Source: Cyanobacteriota bacterium erpe_2018_sw_21hr_WHONDRS-SW48-000092_B_bin.40
Lineage (GTDB): Bacteria; Cyanobacteriota; Vampirovibrionia; Obscuribacterales; Obscuribacteraceae
Length of the DNA stretch: 36,447 nucleotides
Assembly (NCBI GenBank): GCA_030917395.1
Contig: JAUPUU010000256.1
Span: forward strand, 1-36,447
Direction: 5' to 3'
In this document: positions 24,336 through 34,800 of the stretch, piece by piece
Numbering within the stretch: the first letter of the stretch is position 1
Layout of the letters: each line of letters begins with the position of its first letter
Notes under the pieces: generated by a model
Databases searched by the model: none
What the model was told of the DNA's origin: nothing
What the model saw: the letters and a program-made list of their open reading frames with translations, nothing else
Program-made: the position numbers and the translations under genes

Positions 24336-26173
24336 AGTTGCACCTCGCTTCGAATTGGCAGGCGCACGGTGGCTTTTTGAATGAAGCCCTGATCGACTAT
24401 GACAGCAATAGTGCCACCATGATTTCTAATGATATTTTCTACCAGATAGAACGACATGGGCAGATTCATTGCCATAATTGAGTCGCTATCTATCAGTTGC
24501 TCTGCTGGTGCTTTGGAGAAGTCTCCGTCGTTGGTGGCATCGGGTAAAAAGGCGCTGATGCAGGCGAAGCTTTGCTTTTGCTTGGCTTCGCGTTTGACTA
24601 CCATGGTTAATTGTTGGCTGCGCACCACTCTCGATATAAGTAATTCAAAGATTGATAGAAAAGCCCTTTCTAGAAGGCTATTGTCACCACTAATTTTAGA
24701 GTTCTGCTCATTGACTAAATCAATACTGATGACGGGATAGAGGGTCTCCAGGCGTTCTGCTACCTCGGTAGTAAGTTTGAGGCAATCAATCTCTAGCTCG
24801 GTTAGGCCAAGATTGCCTGATTCAATTTTCTTCCAGTCCAGCACATCGGTCACTAGCTTTGTCAGCTTTTGCGCGAGCTGACTACTGTCTTTTAACAGCG
24901 TTACTTGGCGCGGCGAATCGCCGCTGTTCTTCATCAGCAATAGCTCAATACTAGTAGACATTGACATCAATGGCGTGCGCATATCATGGCTCAAGGTGGC
25001 GCAAATATTTTCACGCAAACTTTGGAGCTGATGCTTTTGGGTAATATCGTGGCAGACACAGAGAAACTCGCCTTCTTCTTTGACCCAATGAATAGTCCAT
25101 AAGAAGAATGTATCAATGCCACTAACGTCTAGATGCTGACACTCTAAGGAGCGCACTCCGCCTTCGATTTTTGCTTTATTGAGCATCTTGAGAATGGCGG
25201 GCAGCGAAGATTCAGCTATGATCTGTTCAAGGCTCTGGCCCACAAGGCTATCGGCAGGATAACCCCAAAACGTTTCGCATGATTTGTTTACTCTGGTAAA
25301 GATGCCGTTGGTATTGAGCGAACAAAGTACGTCCCCTGAATACTGCACAATGGCAAGCTCTGACTGATTCAGTTCATATATTTCTTCAAGGGCTGTCTGA
25401 ATCTCCTGGTTCAGGCGAGATATCTCATCACCCTTTGAACCAAGTCGCCGAAGCTTTGCTGGCAGTTCGTTCTCTTGCTCTTCTTCCTCTTTTTGTGCCT
25501 CTTGCTGTGCCAGATTGCCGCCTTCGATCTGCTCTTTCAATTTGTGTAGAGGTTCGATTAGTTGACGGTTGAAAATGAGAATGGCAGCGGCTGTGGCTGC
25601 TAGTGTCATGAGGTTACCTAAAAACAAAAATGGCAAAAAGAGTTGCTCTTGGTGTTTGAGATTGGCTATAGAGTTGCTCTGCAGCCAGTCTTCTGCTTCC
25701 TCTGTGTCGCCAAAGGTAGAACGCGCCGTTAGTCCCAGGGAGAAAAGGTCCATTTTGAGGCGATTCATTGTGGCTGTGTCGTTGGGGGTGCGTGCAAAAG
25801 TTTGTGCTCGCTCTACTAGTTTGAGAAAGCCATTGCACAGTTCGTCCATCTCTTTGGCTTGGGGCGCCAGCCGAGGATTTTCGCTCACAGCTACTGGCAA
25901 GTCTTGGTGGTTTTGCCGTATCGCTGCTGTCAAGTTGTTGAATAGAGATTCTCTTGCCTCTTGGTCTTTGGTCCAGTCGTTGCTTAAAACCTGAACCAAA
26001 TTGGAAATTTTCTCTTCCAGGGCGAGCAGATTTAGCACTCTTTCTGCTGAGTGTTTGTGGATGGTGTATTCATGCTCGAGGCAATTAAGAGCATAGGTGG
26101 CTGCCACAATGCTTGTTAGGCCGCACGTGACTGGTAGCAACATCAAAAGGATACATTTTAAGCGAATGGACAT
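24332..26173 (-). CDS. Membrane histidine kinase with acceptor His but degenerate ATPase domain
   Basis: A 613-residue protein. TM1 ~7-30, helical sensor ~31-178, TM2 ~179-201, linker with an acidic coiled coil (~202-262), PAS ~268-378 ending in CVCHDITQKHQ, then HisKA with H396 in LSHDMRTPLMSM. The ATPase domain has lost all ATP-binding boxes: the N-box Asn aligns with Glu510 (LSIFELLISR), no DxGxG is present, and GTGLGL is replaced by NLPMSF (570-575) just before ENIIRNHGGTI. It should be unable to bind ATP in the normal way. It follows the PHP gene by 11 nt and overlaps the pseudo-kinase by 4 nt. It looks like the phospho-acceptor half of a two-protein kinase. Confidence 0.93.
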   Translation of the reverse strand: MSIRLKCILLMLLPVTCGLTSIVAATYALNCLEHEYTIHKHSAERVLNLLALEEKISNLVQVLSNDWTKDQEARESLFNNLTAAIRQNHQDLPVAVSENPRLAPQAKEMDELCNGFLKLVERAQTFARTPNDTATMNRLKMDLFSLGLTARSTFGDTEEAEDWLQSNSIANLKHQEQLFLPFLFLGNLMTLAATAAAILIFNRQLIEPLHKLKEQIEGGNLAQQEAQKEEEEQENELPAKLRRLGSKGDEISRLNQEIQTALEEIYELNQSELAIVQYSGDVLCSLNTNGIFTRVNKSCETFWGYPADSLVGQSLEQIIAESSLPAILKMLNKAKIEGGVRSLECQHLDVSGIDTFFLWTIHWVKEEGEFLCVCHDITQKHQLQSLRENICATLSHDMRTPLMSMSTSIELLLMKNSGDSPRQVTLLKDSSQLAQKLTKLVTDVLDWKKIESGNLGLTELEIDCLKLTTEVAERLETLYPVISIDLVNEQNSKISGDNSLLERAFLSIFELLISRVVRSQQLTMVVKREAKQKQSFACISAFLPDATNDGDFSKAPAEQLIDSDSIMAMNLPMSFYLVENIIRNHGGTIAVIVDQGFIQKATVRLPIRSEVQL

Positions 26174-26184
26174 TAGGACAGATG

Positions 26185-28410
26185 CTACCGTTGTTGGTTT
26201 GGCACAGGCAGTAACTGAGAGCCGCTACCGGTCATCCAGCGAGTGAATAATGAGTGGCCGCCGGCTAGTTGTTCTAACCAGATAGGTGCAGTCCACATTC
26301 TATCTAAATTTGCCGTGTGCGGATCTTTTCTCTGCACTTCAACATAATAGGCTGAGTTTTGTCCAACTTTTCCGGTTATGGCGTCGAAAGCCACCGTTTG
26401 AGATTGCTTTAGCAAGTCGGCGCCGCTAATGTCTCGTTGTTGCAAGACTTCGGCTAGTTTGCCGTCACCAACTTTGGTATCACCCCATAGTTTGACGGCA
26501 TAGTTAGCTGCGGGGTCAATATTGCCATCGATGCGCATTTTAAGCGATAGGCTTGGCACGGCGCTTTGATCAACGATACTGCCCATGAGAAAGCGGTCGT
26601 TGGCTGTTAGCAGGCCACTGAGATTTTTTGAACTGGTGGTGGCGATTGTGCGGCGTTCACGCATGGCTTCTAGAATGCTCGGCTTGTCAAGCCCCTTGGC
26701 GTAAAATCCTGTCGCTCCAGGGTTTCCCACTGGCTCACCAAAGTGGAAGTCACGGCCAAAAGTAGGGCTGGCATGTACTTTTTTGTCAATATATCCCGCG
26801 AAGCTGGTCGGATCTAGGTCACCAGTGGGCACCTTGTCTACTGGGCTTGGATTTAAGGCACCACCTTTTATTAGTTCGATCTGGCGCACATATTTGTCGG
26901 CAAATCGATCAAGCCATTCTTGTTGATTTTTGAACGACTTTTGTCCATAGTCTCGGCCGCGCTTCCAGGCTGGTGTAGTTGGGTTCTCATCGGCCAGGTA
27001 GCGGGGGTGATTGAGTTGAACAATGGGGGTATTGCCAGTGGTGTCTTTAATTTTGTCGAGGTGGTCGACCATTGCTCGGTAGTCACCGTCGTTATACTTA
27101 ATTACGTCAGGTGGTTTTACAACAACCTCTGGCTCCTTGCCTACTGCTCTCATAATAAAGCTGCGCAGACCGGTTTTAGGTTCGCGCACAGCTTCAAAAA
27201 AGGTTGGTACTTCAAAGAGATTGATATGATTGACACCACCTAAGTGGTTGGCTTCGTTCGACTCTAGTCTTGCTTCGTGCAGATCAAATTTCTCGCCTGC
27301 ATGTGCTCCTTTTTCTACTGATTCAGCATTGACCATGCCGTGGCTGTGCTTGTGTTCACTGCCTACTTTACCGATGGTGCCCATTTCTGTGCCCACTAAA
27401 GAAACATGCTTTCCAGCGACTGTGGTGGCGGCCGCATCGGCGAATGTTTGAGAATATTCGATAGGATTTTCAGTATTGATTGGTGTGCCAGTTTGATCTT
27501 TTGCTCTGGCATCACCGGGGCCAATTCCACCCCTCGAGGCGGCATGATTGTGATCGGTAATGGTGGTGACGTGCTGCCCTTCGGCAGCGGCTTTAGCGTA
27601 GAGGTCTTTTGGTAGCCCCATGCCGTCTGAATAGCGTGAATGTCCATGAAGAGAGCCAAAGTACATCTGCATACCGGAGCTGCCGTCTAGGCTTCTCTCT
27701 AAATTGCCATTGGCGAAGCCATATTGCTCCACTCGGCGGGCCATGGAACTGGTTTTGAAAACTGATTGAATCGCTCCAGTGTCACTGGCTGGTGCTTTTT
27801 CGGCCTTGGGAAAGAGTTCTATTTTGGGCTTTGCCGTTTCGCCAAGGTCACTCTTGAAGCTCCCTTTCCATTTTGCCAACTGCAAAAGTGTTTCGTTTTC
27901 ACCCTTTAGAATCAGTCGCTGGGTAGTTTGACCAAGACTGCCTATGATTGACTCTTGTCTGGCTAGACGGGCTCCTAATTCGGTACCGCCTACTCCACCA
28001 ACTAGATTGAGACCAAGATCAAAGGCTCCTGAAACTGCTTCTCGTGCCAGTTTATTGGAGGCTTGTTCAACCGTCGCCCCTCTTCCTATCTCTTGATGGG
28101 CTTCTTGTACGCGGTTGTAGCCATGAATTAGCACTGGCATTGTGAAAGCGGCACCGATGGCCATGGCAGCTGGGCCGCGGCCAGGCAAAACATAACCGAG
28201 AGCTACACCCATTGCTGCCGATGTGGCTAGGGTTGTGCCGATATGGACAGCTGCTTCTACAGGTTTGTCATAGAGTTCTTTTGCAAAAGCGACACTAGCA
28301 TCGGGTAGATGCTTGACTGTCTCACCACATAGTTCTAGGGTGCTGACCCCATCTTTCGCTTGCGCATTCTGGTTTGCCGCTGACAGGTCGCCATTTGTGA
28401 GGATTGGCAT
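26185..28410 (-). CDS. PHP-domain metal-dependent phosphoesterase with N-terminal hydrophobic domain
   Basis: A 741-residue protein. The start at 28410 (MPILTNGDLS) has GGGGG about 6 nt upstream; the GTG at 28479 is a longer but poorer option. Residues ~53-95 are Ala/Gly-rich and hydrophobic (LATSAAMGVALGYVLPG) and may associate with the membrane. Residues ~250-600 hold PHP metal-ligand motifs: H255/H257 in LHGHSRYSDG, D286/H287/H289 in TDHNHAA, E342 in LVGTEMG, H395 in VNHINLFE, H468 in QLNHPRYL, and DFHFGEP near 556. PHP enzymes cleave phosphoesters using two or three metals. The rest (~600-740) looks beta-rich. It leads the unit with the two kinases (11-nt gap). Substrate unknown. Confidence 0.82.
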   Translation of the reverse strand: MPILTNGDLSAANQNAQAKDGVSTLELCGETVKHLPDASVAFAKELYDKPVEAAVHIGTTLATSAAMGVALGYVLPGRGPAAMAIGAAFTMPVLIHGYNRVQEAHQEIGRGATVEQASNKLAREAVSGAFDLGLNLVGGVGGTELGARLARQESIIGSLGQTTQRLILKGENETLLQLAKWKGSFKSDLGETAKPKIELFPKAEKAPASDTGAIQSVFKTSSMARRVEQYGFANGNLERSLDGSSGMQMYFGSLHGHSRYSDGMGLPKDLYAKAAAEGQHVTTITDHNHAASRGGIGPGDARAKDQTGTPINTENPIEYSQTFADAAATTVAGKHVSLVGTEMGTIGKVGSEHKHSHGMVNAESVEKGAHAGEKFDLHEARLESNEANHLGGVNHINLFEVPTFFEAVREPKTGLRSFIMRAVGKEPEVVVKPPDVIKYNDGDYRAMVDHLDKIKDTTGNTPIVQLNHPRYLADENPTTPAWKRGRDYGQKSFKNQQEWLDRFADKYVRQIELIKGGALNPSPVDKVPTGDLDPTSFAGYIDKKVHASPTFGRDFHFGEPVGNPGATGFYAKGLDKPSILEAMRERRTIATTSSKNLSGLLTANDRFLMGSIVDQSAVPSLSLKMRIDGNIDPAANYAVKLWGDTKVGDGKLAEVLQQRDISGADLLKQSQTVAFDAITGKVGQNSAYYVEVQRKDPHTANLDRMWTAPIWLEQLAGGHSLFTRWMTGSGSQLLPVPNQQR

Positions 28411-28527
28411 AGTCGCCCCCGGAAGGGAAGTTGAGGGTACTGTACGGGGAACCTGGGTGGTAGCCAAGGGTAATATCACGCTTCAGTGGCAGAATTACGA
28501 AGAGATTTAATCTATTATGTAAAGCAA

Positions 28528-28558
28528 AAAGAACTGGTTGTCTAAGAACCAGTTCTTT
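28528..28558 (-). terminator. Intrinsic terminator of the small Cys-containing gene
   Basis: AAAGAACTGGTT (28528-28539) and AACCAGTTCTTT (28547-28558) form a perfect 12-bp stem with a 7-nt loop. Read on the minus strand the stem ends in TTTTTGC, giving the U-tract of a Rho-independent terminator. The TAG stop of the small gene (28542-28544) lies in the loop. It would insulate the PHP operon downstream. Confidence 0.65.
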
Positions 28559-28718
28559 CTGCCCATGCAGAGAGGCAAAGATTCTCTGCAAGTTCTGCCG
28601 CACCGCATTTGGTGCAAGTATTGATTTCGTCGATAGCTACTGGTTTGCTTGTGTATGCTTTCTCATATATAGACTGTGATAAGTGATATAGTGAATCTGC
28701 AGTTGAAAACCCGTTCAT
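28542..28718 (-). CDS. Small 58-residue protein with a CxxC motif, unknown function
   Basis: A 58-codon ORF: ATG at 28718, TAG at 28542. The protein begins MNGFSTADSLYHLSQSIYEK and has C35 and C38 in NTCTKCGAAE, then C48 in AENLCLSAWAERTG. The CxxCG knuckle resembles half of a zinc ribbon; with only three Cys, metal binding could need a dimer. Support: a full ORF with protein-like composition, and an intrinsic terminator built around its stop codon. Against: no clear Shine-Dalgarno. It lies between the PHP operon (same strand, downstream) and the divergent glucan synthase. No family recognised. Confidence 0.55.
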   Translation of the reverse strand: MNGFSTADSLYHLSQSIYEKAYTSKPVAIDEINTCTKCGAAELAENLCLSAWAERTGS

Positions 28719-28836
28719 CAATCATCTAGATTGTTTCGTGCCAATAACGACTGAGTTTAGTCATAGAAAGTTTCTTTCTGTGAACAAATTAGTCTTTGCA
28801 CAAAATTTAAAATTTTCTGGAACTTTTGCGGCATCT

Positions 28837-28857
28837 CCTGGTCTATGTTTCGCCAGG
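28837..28857 (+). promoter_or_regulatory. Small hairpin covering the ribosome-binding site of the glucan synthase
   Basis: CCTGG (28837-28841) and CCAGG (28853-28857) can pair around an 11-nt loop, and the AGG of the right arm is the only Shine-Dalgarno-like sequence before the TTG start at 28862. The stem is short, so masking of the site is only a possibility. Confidence 0.2.
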
Positions 28858-28861
28858 CTAG

Positions 28862-31800
28862 TTGTCTGTTTCTGTTGAGGTTCCATTGCGTCTTCCTACC
28901 CATGATCTAGCTGAGCAAAAAGCAATTGGCGATGCGCCTTTGCGAGCTGAGTTGTTCAGTGCCGGTCAGATGGAACAGCACGGCTATGCCTTGGCCAGAC
29001 AGCACGTTCTCGCTGCTGGGCATAGTGGTGACCGCCTACTTACTAGACTGGCTGAAAACGAAGAAATTTTATTGCATGCGGTGCGCATTCTCACAGCCAC
29101 TGTTAAGGCAAACAATAGAGTAAGTCCTGCTGGTGAATGGCTTCTAGATAACTTCTACCTGGTAGAAGAGCAAATCCGTATCGCTAAAAGTCACTTGCCT
29201 AAAGGTTACAGTAAGCAGCTGCCAAGATTGCTTGGTGGTGTCAATGCCAATTTCCCTCGCGTTTATGATATTGCTCTAGAGACAATTTCTCATGGTGATG
29301 GTCGTCTCGATAGTGAAAGTCTCAGCCGTTTGGTCAGTGCCTATCAAACTATTACTCATTTAACTCTGGGTGAACTCTGGGCTATTCCGATTATGTTGCG
29401 CATGGCACTAATCGAAAATTTGAGAAGGGTTGCCGCTCGTATTGCCATTGATAGTGAAGAGCGAGAATTTGCTCAGAGCTGGGCTGAGCAAATGATTGAA
29501 ATTGCAGAAAGAGATCCGAAAAATTTAGTAGTAACCTTAGCCGATATGGCTCGTTCTGGACCGCCCCGAGCCAGCGCTTTTGTCTCCGAGTTGACGCGCT
29601 TGTTGCGAGGTCAAGGACCGGCATTGGCTTTGCCGCTTTCGTGGATTGAACAATGGCTTTCGGAAATTGGACTGACTACAGAGCAATTGGTGCAATCTGA
29701 AAGTCAGCTCCAAGCTCAAGACCAAGTATCAATAAGTAATACTATATCGAGCTTGCGCTCTCTTGCTTCCTTCAATTGGCGTGACTTCGTTGAAGAGCAT
29801 AGTAGTGTCGAACAGATATTGAGAGATGATCCTAGTGCCGTTTATAGGAAAATGGACTTTGCTACTCGTGACCACTACCGCCATGTTGTGGAAAAGTTGG
29901 CTAAGAATACTCACTTGTCAGAAAGTGAGGTTGCTCGTCAAGCTGTGCGATTGGCCGTGGATGCGGCGCGCCAAGAGGGACAAGACGAGCGCAATCATGT
30001 TGGCTATTATTTAGTTGATAAGGGCTTCTCGCAGTTAGAGAAGACTGTTGAAGTCGAGCTTTCTTTTTTAGATCATATTAGAAGGGCGGCTAAAAGCTAT
30101 CCCCAATTAGTTTACTTCGGCGCTATTAGCACCATTACTGTTGCAATCACTGCTATGGCTATCTGGCGCTATCATAGTAAGGTTGATTTGTCCTTCTGGT
30201 CATGGTTTGGCATTGGCTTAGCGCTGCTTTTTGTAGTTAGCCAGTTTGCTGTTAGTCTGGTCAATTGGCTCTCGACTTTATTTGCCAAAGCCTATCCGCT
30301 TCCTAAAATGGATTATTCCAAAGGCATTCCTCTGGCTGACTCCACCATAGTGGTGGTGCCGACGATGCTAACTAGCTTCAGTGGTGTTGAAGCCATGGTA
30401 GAAGCTCTCGAAGTTCGCTATCTGGCTAATCAGGATGACAATGTTTATTTCGCTTTGCTTACCGATTTTACCGACTCGCCGGTTGAAGTGCAGAAAGACG
30501 ATGAGCAGATGGTCTCTTTGGTGCGCAAGCGGGTTGAGGAATTAAATCAGAAATATGGTGATGGCAAAGATGTTTTCTATCTCTTCCATCGGGCTCGCCT
30601 GTGGAATGCCAAAGACCGTGTCTGGATGGGTCACGAGCGCAAGCGCGGTAAACTCGGCGACCTAAACGCTCTGCTCAGTGGTGGCAAGAATAGTTTTTCT
30701 GTGGTCGAAGGTGATATTGCCAATCTTGCCAATGTGCGCTTCGTCATTACTCTTGACGCCGATACCCAACTACCCTTAGAAGCCGCTAGACAGTTTGTCG
30801 GCGCTATTGCCCATCCCCTAAATCGCGCTCGCTTTGATCCAGTAAAACAAAGAGTGGTAGAGGGTTATGGCATCTTGCAGCCGCGGGTAGACGTCAGCCT
30901 TTCTCCCCTGACCCATCGTTCTCCTTATGCTCGACTTTACGGCTCTGGTGTTGGTATTGACCCATATACTCGCACCGTATCTGATGTCTACCAAGATCTC
31001 TTTCACGAAGGTTCTTTCATTGGCAAGGGCATTTATGAGATTGCCACATTTGAACAGTGCTTGCGTGACCGTTTTTGTGAGAATCAGATTCTTAGTCATG
31101 ACCTGTTAGAGGGCTGCTATGTCCGTTCCGGGCTCTTGAGTGATGCCCAACTATATGAAGAGTATCCTTCTAGCTATAGCTTCGATGTCGCTCGTCGCTC
31201 CCGTTGGATTAGAGGCGATTGGCAGCTCCTGCCCTGGCTTCTTCCTTTTTCTAAAAGTGCTGATCAACACCAGGGGGCTGCTCCCCTTAGTTTGCTCTCG
31301 CAGTGGAAAATCTTCGACAATCTTAGACGCAGCTTGGTTCCAGCCTGTCAGCTGATCATGCTACTACTCGCCTTTACGGTACTTCTCCCTCATTGGTTTT
31401 GGCTAACTCTTTCGTTGGCCCTGATGTTTGTGCCGGTAATTCTCGCTAGTTTTACTGAGCTTCTACGTAAGCCAGAAGAACTAGAAGTCGGCCAGCATTT
31501 ATCAACGGTGCTTGATTCTTTCCGGGTTCACTTGGCTCAAGTTCTCTTTGCTCTAGCCTGTCTGCCATATGAAGTCGCTTATAGTCTCACAGCCATTGGG
31601 CGCACTCTCTGGCGTATGTATGTCAGTCACCAGAACCTTCTTGAGTGGCGCACTGCCGGTGAAACGCGCTCTGATGACTCTCTGTCATCTTTCATTCGGG
31701 CGATGTGGACTACTGAAGTTCTGGCATTCAGCACACTTGCCTATTTAGCCCTTTATGCAAAATCGACCTTGCCTCTGGCTTTGCCGATTTTACTTTTATG

Positions 31801-34800
31801 GATTGTTTCGCCCGCTATTGCTTCTTATTTTAGTAAGGCCGTTGCGCCGACAGTATCTCAACTTAGCCAAGAACAAGAGCTATTTTTAAGACAGATAGCG
31901 CGCAAAACTTGGCAGTATTTCAAAGCTCTGGTTGGTCCTGAAGATAATCATTTGCCCCCTGACAATTATCAAGAAGAGCCGGTGGAGCGCATTGCCCACC
32001 GCACTTCTCCGACTAATATTGGCATGGCCTTACTGGCAAATTTGGCAGCTTATGACTTTGGATACATCCATGCTTCTGAGCTAATTGAGCGCACTCACTC
32101 AACTCTCACAACTTTAAATCGATTAGAGCGCTACAAAGGTCATTTCTATAACTGGTATGACACCATCACCCTTGCTCCTCTCTATCCCCGCTATGTCTCA
32201 ACAGTAGATAGTGGCAACTTAGCTGGGCATTTGCTTACTTTGCGTCCAGGGCTGATTGGGCTTGTGGAGCATCCGGTTGTTACTGGGCGTTTGTTCGAAG
32301 CAATATACGATACTTGTTGTTTGTTGAAGCAAGCTCTTGGTCAGTCAGCGCAGCAAGTAAATGCCTTCGAAACGTTGCTTGAGGGCGCGCGGCGTTCCAA
32401 CACCAGTAGCCTCTCTGAAATTGTCACTAACTTAGTGGGGCTGGAGAGTTCGGCTTCAAAAATTTTGATGAACCTTGTGCTGATGTGCGATCCCCGAGGG
32501 GGCATAGATCAAAGCGAAGAAGTGGAGATTTGGGCCAATGCTTTGCATCAGCAATGCCAGGCCGCTCTGCTTGAAGTCGGCATGCTCAGTCCCTGGGTTC
32601 AAGCGGATGGCTTTGCCAAGATTATTAGTGTTGATCCAACTTTAGATCAGGTGCCTAGTTTAAGACAGTTAGCTGACTATGATAATTTAGTTGATCACTT
32701 CAACTGGCAAGCCTTGGCCAATTTAACTGCTGAAGATAGTGATTATGTAGAGGCTGCCTTGCAGTCGATTCGGCAGGCTAGCGTTAGGGCGCAAGAGCTA
32801 GTTGTCACCATTGAGAATTTGGCCTCTTCAATTGGTAAGCTGGCCCAGATGCCTTTTGATTTTCTCTATGACAATTCTAGGCATTTGCTATCCATCGGTT
32901 ATAACGTCGAAGACCATCGACTCGATCAATCTTTCTACGATTTGCTTGCCTCTGAAGCAAGACTAGGTAATTTTGTTGCCATTGCTCAGGGACAATTGCC
33001 CAAGGAGAGCTGGTTCTCACTTGGTCGGCTCTTAACCAGAGCGGCCGGAGAAGCTGTTCTATTCTCTTGGAGCGGCTCGATGTTCGAGTATCTTATGCCA
33101 CTATTGGTAATGCCTAGTTATGAAGATACTTTGTTAGCTCAAACCTATCGTATCTGTGTTGCCAGACAAATTGAATACGGAAAACAGCGTGGTGTGCCTT
33201 GGGGCATTTCTGAATCTGGTTATAACAATGTTGATGTCAATTTAAATTATCAATACCGCGCCTTCGGTGTACCTGGTCTTGGTCTCAAGCGCGGTCTGGT
33301 TGAAGATTTAGTTATCGCTCCCTATGCTTGCGTCATGGCCTTAATGGTGGCCCCAGAAGAAGCTGTCACTAACCTTCTAAAAATGCACGCCAGTGGCTTC
33401 ACTGGAAAATACGGATTTTATGAGGCCATCGACTATACCGCTTCGCGGGTTCCGCGTGGAACTAGTCATGTAGTGGTACGCTCTTTCATGGTGCACCATG
33501 AAGGTATGAGTCTTCTCTCTCTTGCTTACAGATTGTTGGGCATGCCTATGCAAAAGCGCTTTTTGGCCGATCCATCTTTTCAGGCCTCTGATTTACTCTT
33601 GCAAGAAAGGGTGCCTAAAGTTAAACCGGTTCAATCGATCACTTCTGAAATTGCTGATTTGCGCACCACCCCTGATAGTGGTGAATCGTCCATTCGGGTA
33701 TTGACTAGCCCTGATACCCCAGCTCCTGAAGTGCAACTGCTCTCTAATGGTCGGTATCACGTCATGGTCAGCAATGCCGGCGGTGGTTATTCGCGCTGGA
33801 GAGACTTAGCTGTTACCCGTTGGCGTGAGGATGTCACCACTGATAATTGGGGTAGCTTTTGCTATATAAGAGATCGTGAGACTGGTGACTTTTTCTCTAC
33901 AACCTATCAACCAACTCTTGAAGTGCCCGATAGTTTCGAGGCAATATTCTCTGAGTCTAAAGTCGAATTTCGCAGACGTGACGGCAATCTTGATACCCAT
34001 ACCGAAATTGTGGTATCGCCAGAAGATGATATTGAAATCAGGCGCATTCAACTGACTAATCGCTCGCGCAATCGCCGTGTTATCGACATAACCAGTTATG
34101 CCGAAGTGGTAATTGCCAATGCCAATGCCGACCTGGCACATACAGCTTTCAGTAACCTCTTTGTGCAAACAGAAATTGATACAGAAAGACAAGCTATTCT
34201 CTGTCATAGAAGACCACGTTCAGTTGATGAGCCCACCCCCTGGATGTTCCATCTAATGGCCGTGCACGGCGCTGAGGTTGGGGAAGTAAGTTATGAGACC
34301 GATCGAGCTCGCTTTATTGGCCGCGGTAATACTGTAGCTGATCCCCTGGCAATGAAGCGTTTGTCACCGCTTTCAGGCACTCAGGGCAGTGTGCTCGATC
34401 CCATTGTGGCTGTCCGTCATCGCATTACCATTGAGGCCGAAGATACGGTCACAATCAATATAGTGACAGGCATTCATGAAAGCAAAGAAGGTGCTCTGGC
34501 TTTAGTTGATAAGTATCGCGATCGTGGTTTGGCTGCCCGTGTCTTTAACTTGGCCTGGACCCATAGTCAGGTTGTCTTGCGGCAGCTCAATGCCACTGAG
34601 AGTGATGCTCAGCTTTATAGTCGTTTGGCTAGCTCAATTGTTTATGCTAACCGAGGCCTTAGAGCTGACCCTGATGTTTTGGTCAAGAATACTCGCGGTC
34701 AGTCTGGTCTCTGGGGTTATTCTGTATCTGGCGATGTTCCTGTGGTATTGCTGCAAATCAAAGAACAAGCCAATAGTGGTTTGGTGCGGCAGCTGGTTCA

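Larger units (their letters stand above)
28411..28861. other. 451-bp divergent region between the PHP operon and the glucan synthase
   Basis: This region holds the small Cys-containing gene on the minus strand (28542-28718) and its terminator hairpin. It also has two smaller inverted repeats within that gene: GCAGAGA/TCTCTGC at 28567-28589 and GCACC/GGTGC at 28600-28615. Promoters for the PHP operon should lie between 28411 and 28527, and those for the glucan synthase between about 28719 and 28860; no clear boxes were found for either. A possible minus-strand promoter for the small gene is TTGTTC with TATGAC 16 nt later, inside 28760-28790. Confidence 0.4.

Noticed and set aside
25569-25994. 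141-residue plus-strand ORF
   Set aside because: Antisense to the sensor region of the kinase at 24332-26173; no family features.
28322-28603. 93-residue minus-strand ORF across the PHP gene start
   Set aside because: It overlaps the PHP N-terminus and the small Cys gene in another frame and runs through the terminator; composition is not protein-like.
28528-28615. Transcription attenuator with three hairpins in the leader of the PHP operon
   Set aside because: The upstream hairpins lie inside a complete 58-codon ORF and the last one is placed at its stop, so a small gene with its own terminator explains the structure more simply.
33806-34207. 133-residue minus-strand ORF
   Set aside because: Antisense shadow of the glucan synthase; no domain or context support.
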